From positions 1 through 6,222 of the forward strand of contig CAVKEB010000074.1 in NCBI GenBank assembly GCA_963655255.1: DNA of 6,222 nucleotides. Direction: 5' to 3'. The notes below the pieces were generated by a model. That model was not told the DNA's origin and ran no database searches. It saw nothing but the letters and a program-made list of their open reading frames with translations. The stretch comes from CAG-791 sp963655255. Its GTDB lineage: Bacteria; Bacillota; Clostridia; Lachnospirales; Lachnospiraceae. The translations under genes and the position numbers were made by a program. Shown here one piece after another: positions 6,174 to 6,222 of the stretch (within the stretch, counting starts at the first letter, position 1; each line of letters begins with the position of its first letter).

Positions 6174-6222
6174 GTGCGCCCGGCGGCGCACGTTTCTAAC
6201 GGGTGCAAGTCCCGAATCCGCC
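6174..6222 (+). mobile_element. 5' end of a group II intron, probably bacterial class C (cut by window edge)
   Basis: The sequence starts GTGCGCCCGGC, matching the conserved 5' end of class C group II introns (the Oceanobacillus iheyensis intron begins GUGUGCCCGGC, from memory). GTGCGCC (6174-6180) pairs with GGCGCAC (6185-6191). Next comes CGGGTGCAAGTCCCG (6200-6214), a small hairpin matching the GGGUGAGAGUCCCG block at the corresponding place in that intron. Class C introns are known to insert just after the stem of intrinsic terminators, and this one begins 4 bases after the stem at 6130-6170. Only the first 49 bases of domain I are visible; the reverse transcriptase gene and domains V-VI would lie to the right. 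Confidence 0.7.

Overview
The window is a GC-rich stretch of bacterial chromosome with four protein-coding genes, all on the + strand. Strong AGGAGG-type ribosome binding sites before two of the genes, short A/T-rich promoter islands, U-tailed hairpin terminators and the protein families together suggest a Gram-positive anaerobe of the Bacillota. A GC-rich member of the Clostridia (Lachnospiraceae-like) is the best guess. This is inference from style and family, not from a marker gene.

Layout. Positions 1-403 carry no convincing gene. They hold a clear intrinsic terminator (254-281) for something transcribed from upstream or from within this stretch, then a TATAAT promoter element (335-340) for the first gene. 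Positions 404-1918 encode a Lon-like AAA+ ATPase that has no Lon protease domain and carries Asn in place of the Walker B Asp. Positions 1920-2064 form a compact array of four hairpins that includes two copies of one palindromic repeat, followed by a terminator-like hairpin (2084-2109). A NudC-type Nudix hydrolase (2117-3115) and an iron-containing alcohol dehydrogenase-family protein (3140-4228) follow, 24 bases apart, probably as one transcript. A 275-base spacer with a weak extended -10 promoter precedes a C69-family dipeptidase (4504-5988). Its 3' flank holds a foldable RNA element (5998-6061), then a strong bidirectional terminator (6130-6170). Immediately after that terminator lies what looks like the 5' end of a group II intron of bacterial class C, cut off by the window edge (6174-6222).

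How the genes fit together. I see no single pathway. The Nudix hydrolase and the dehydrogenase both touch NAD(H) chemistry, which is a loose link at best. The dipeptidase looks like ordinary peptide turnover. The AAA+ protein has no recognisable partner here. I found no CRISPR array, toxin-antitoxin pair, defence island or biosynthetic cluster. The parts that deserve attention are the protease-less Lon-type ATPase, the hairpin array that stays open as a reading frame in front of the Nudix gene, and the intron fragment sitting on a terminator.
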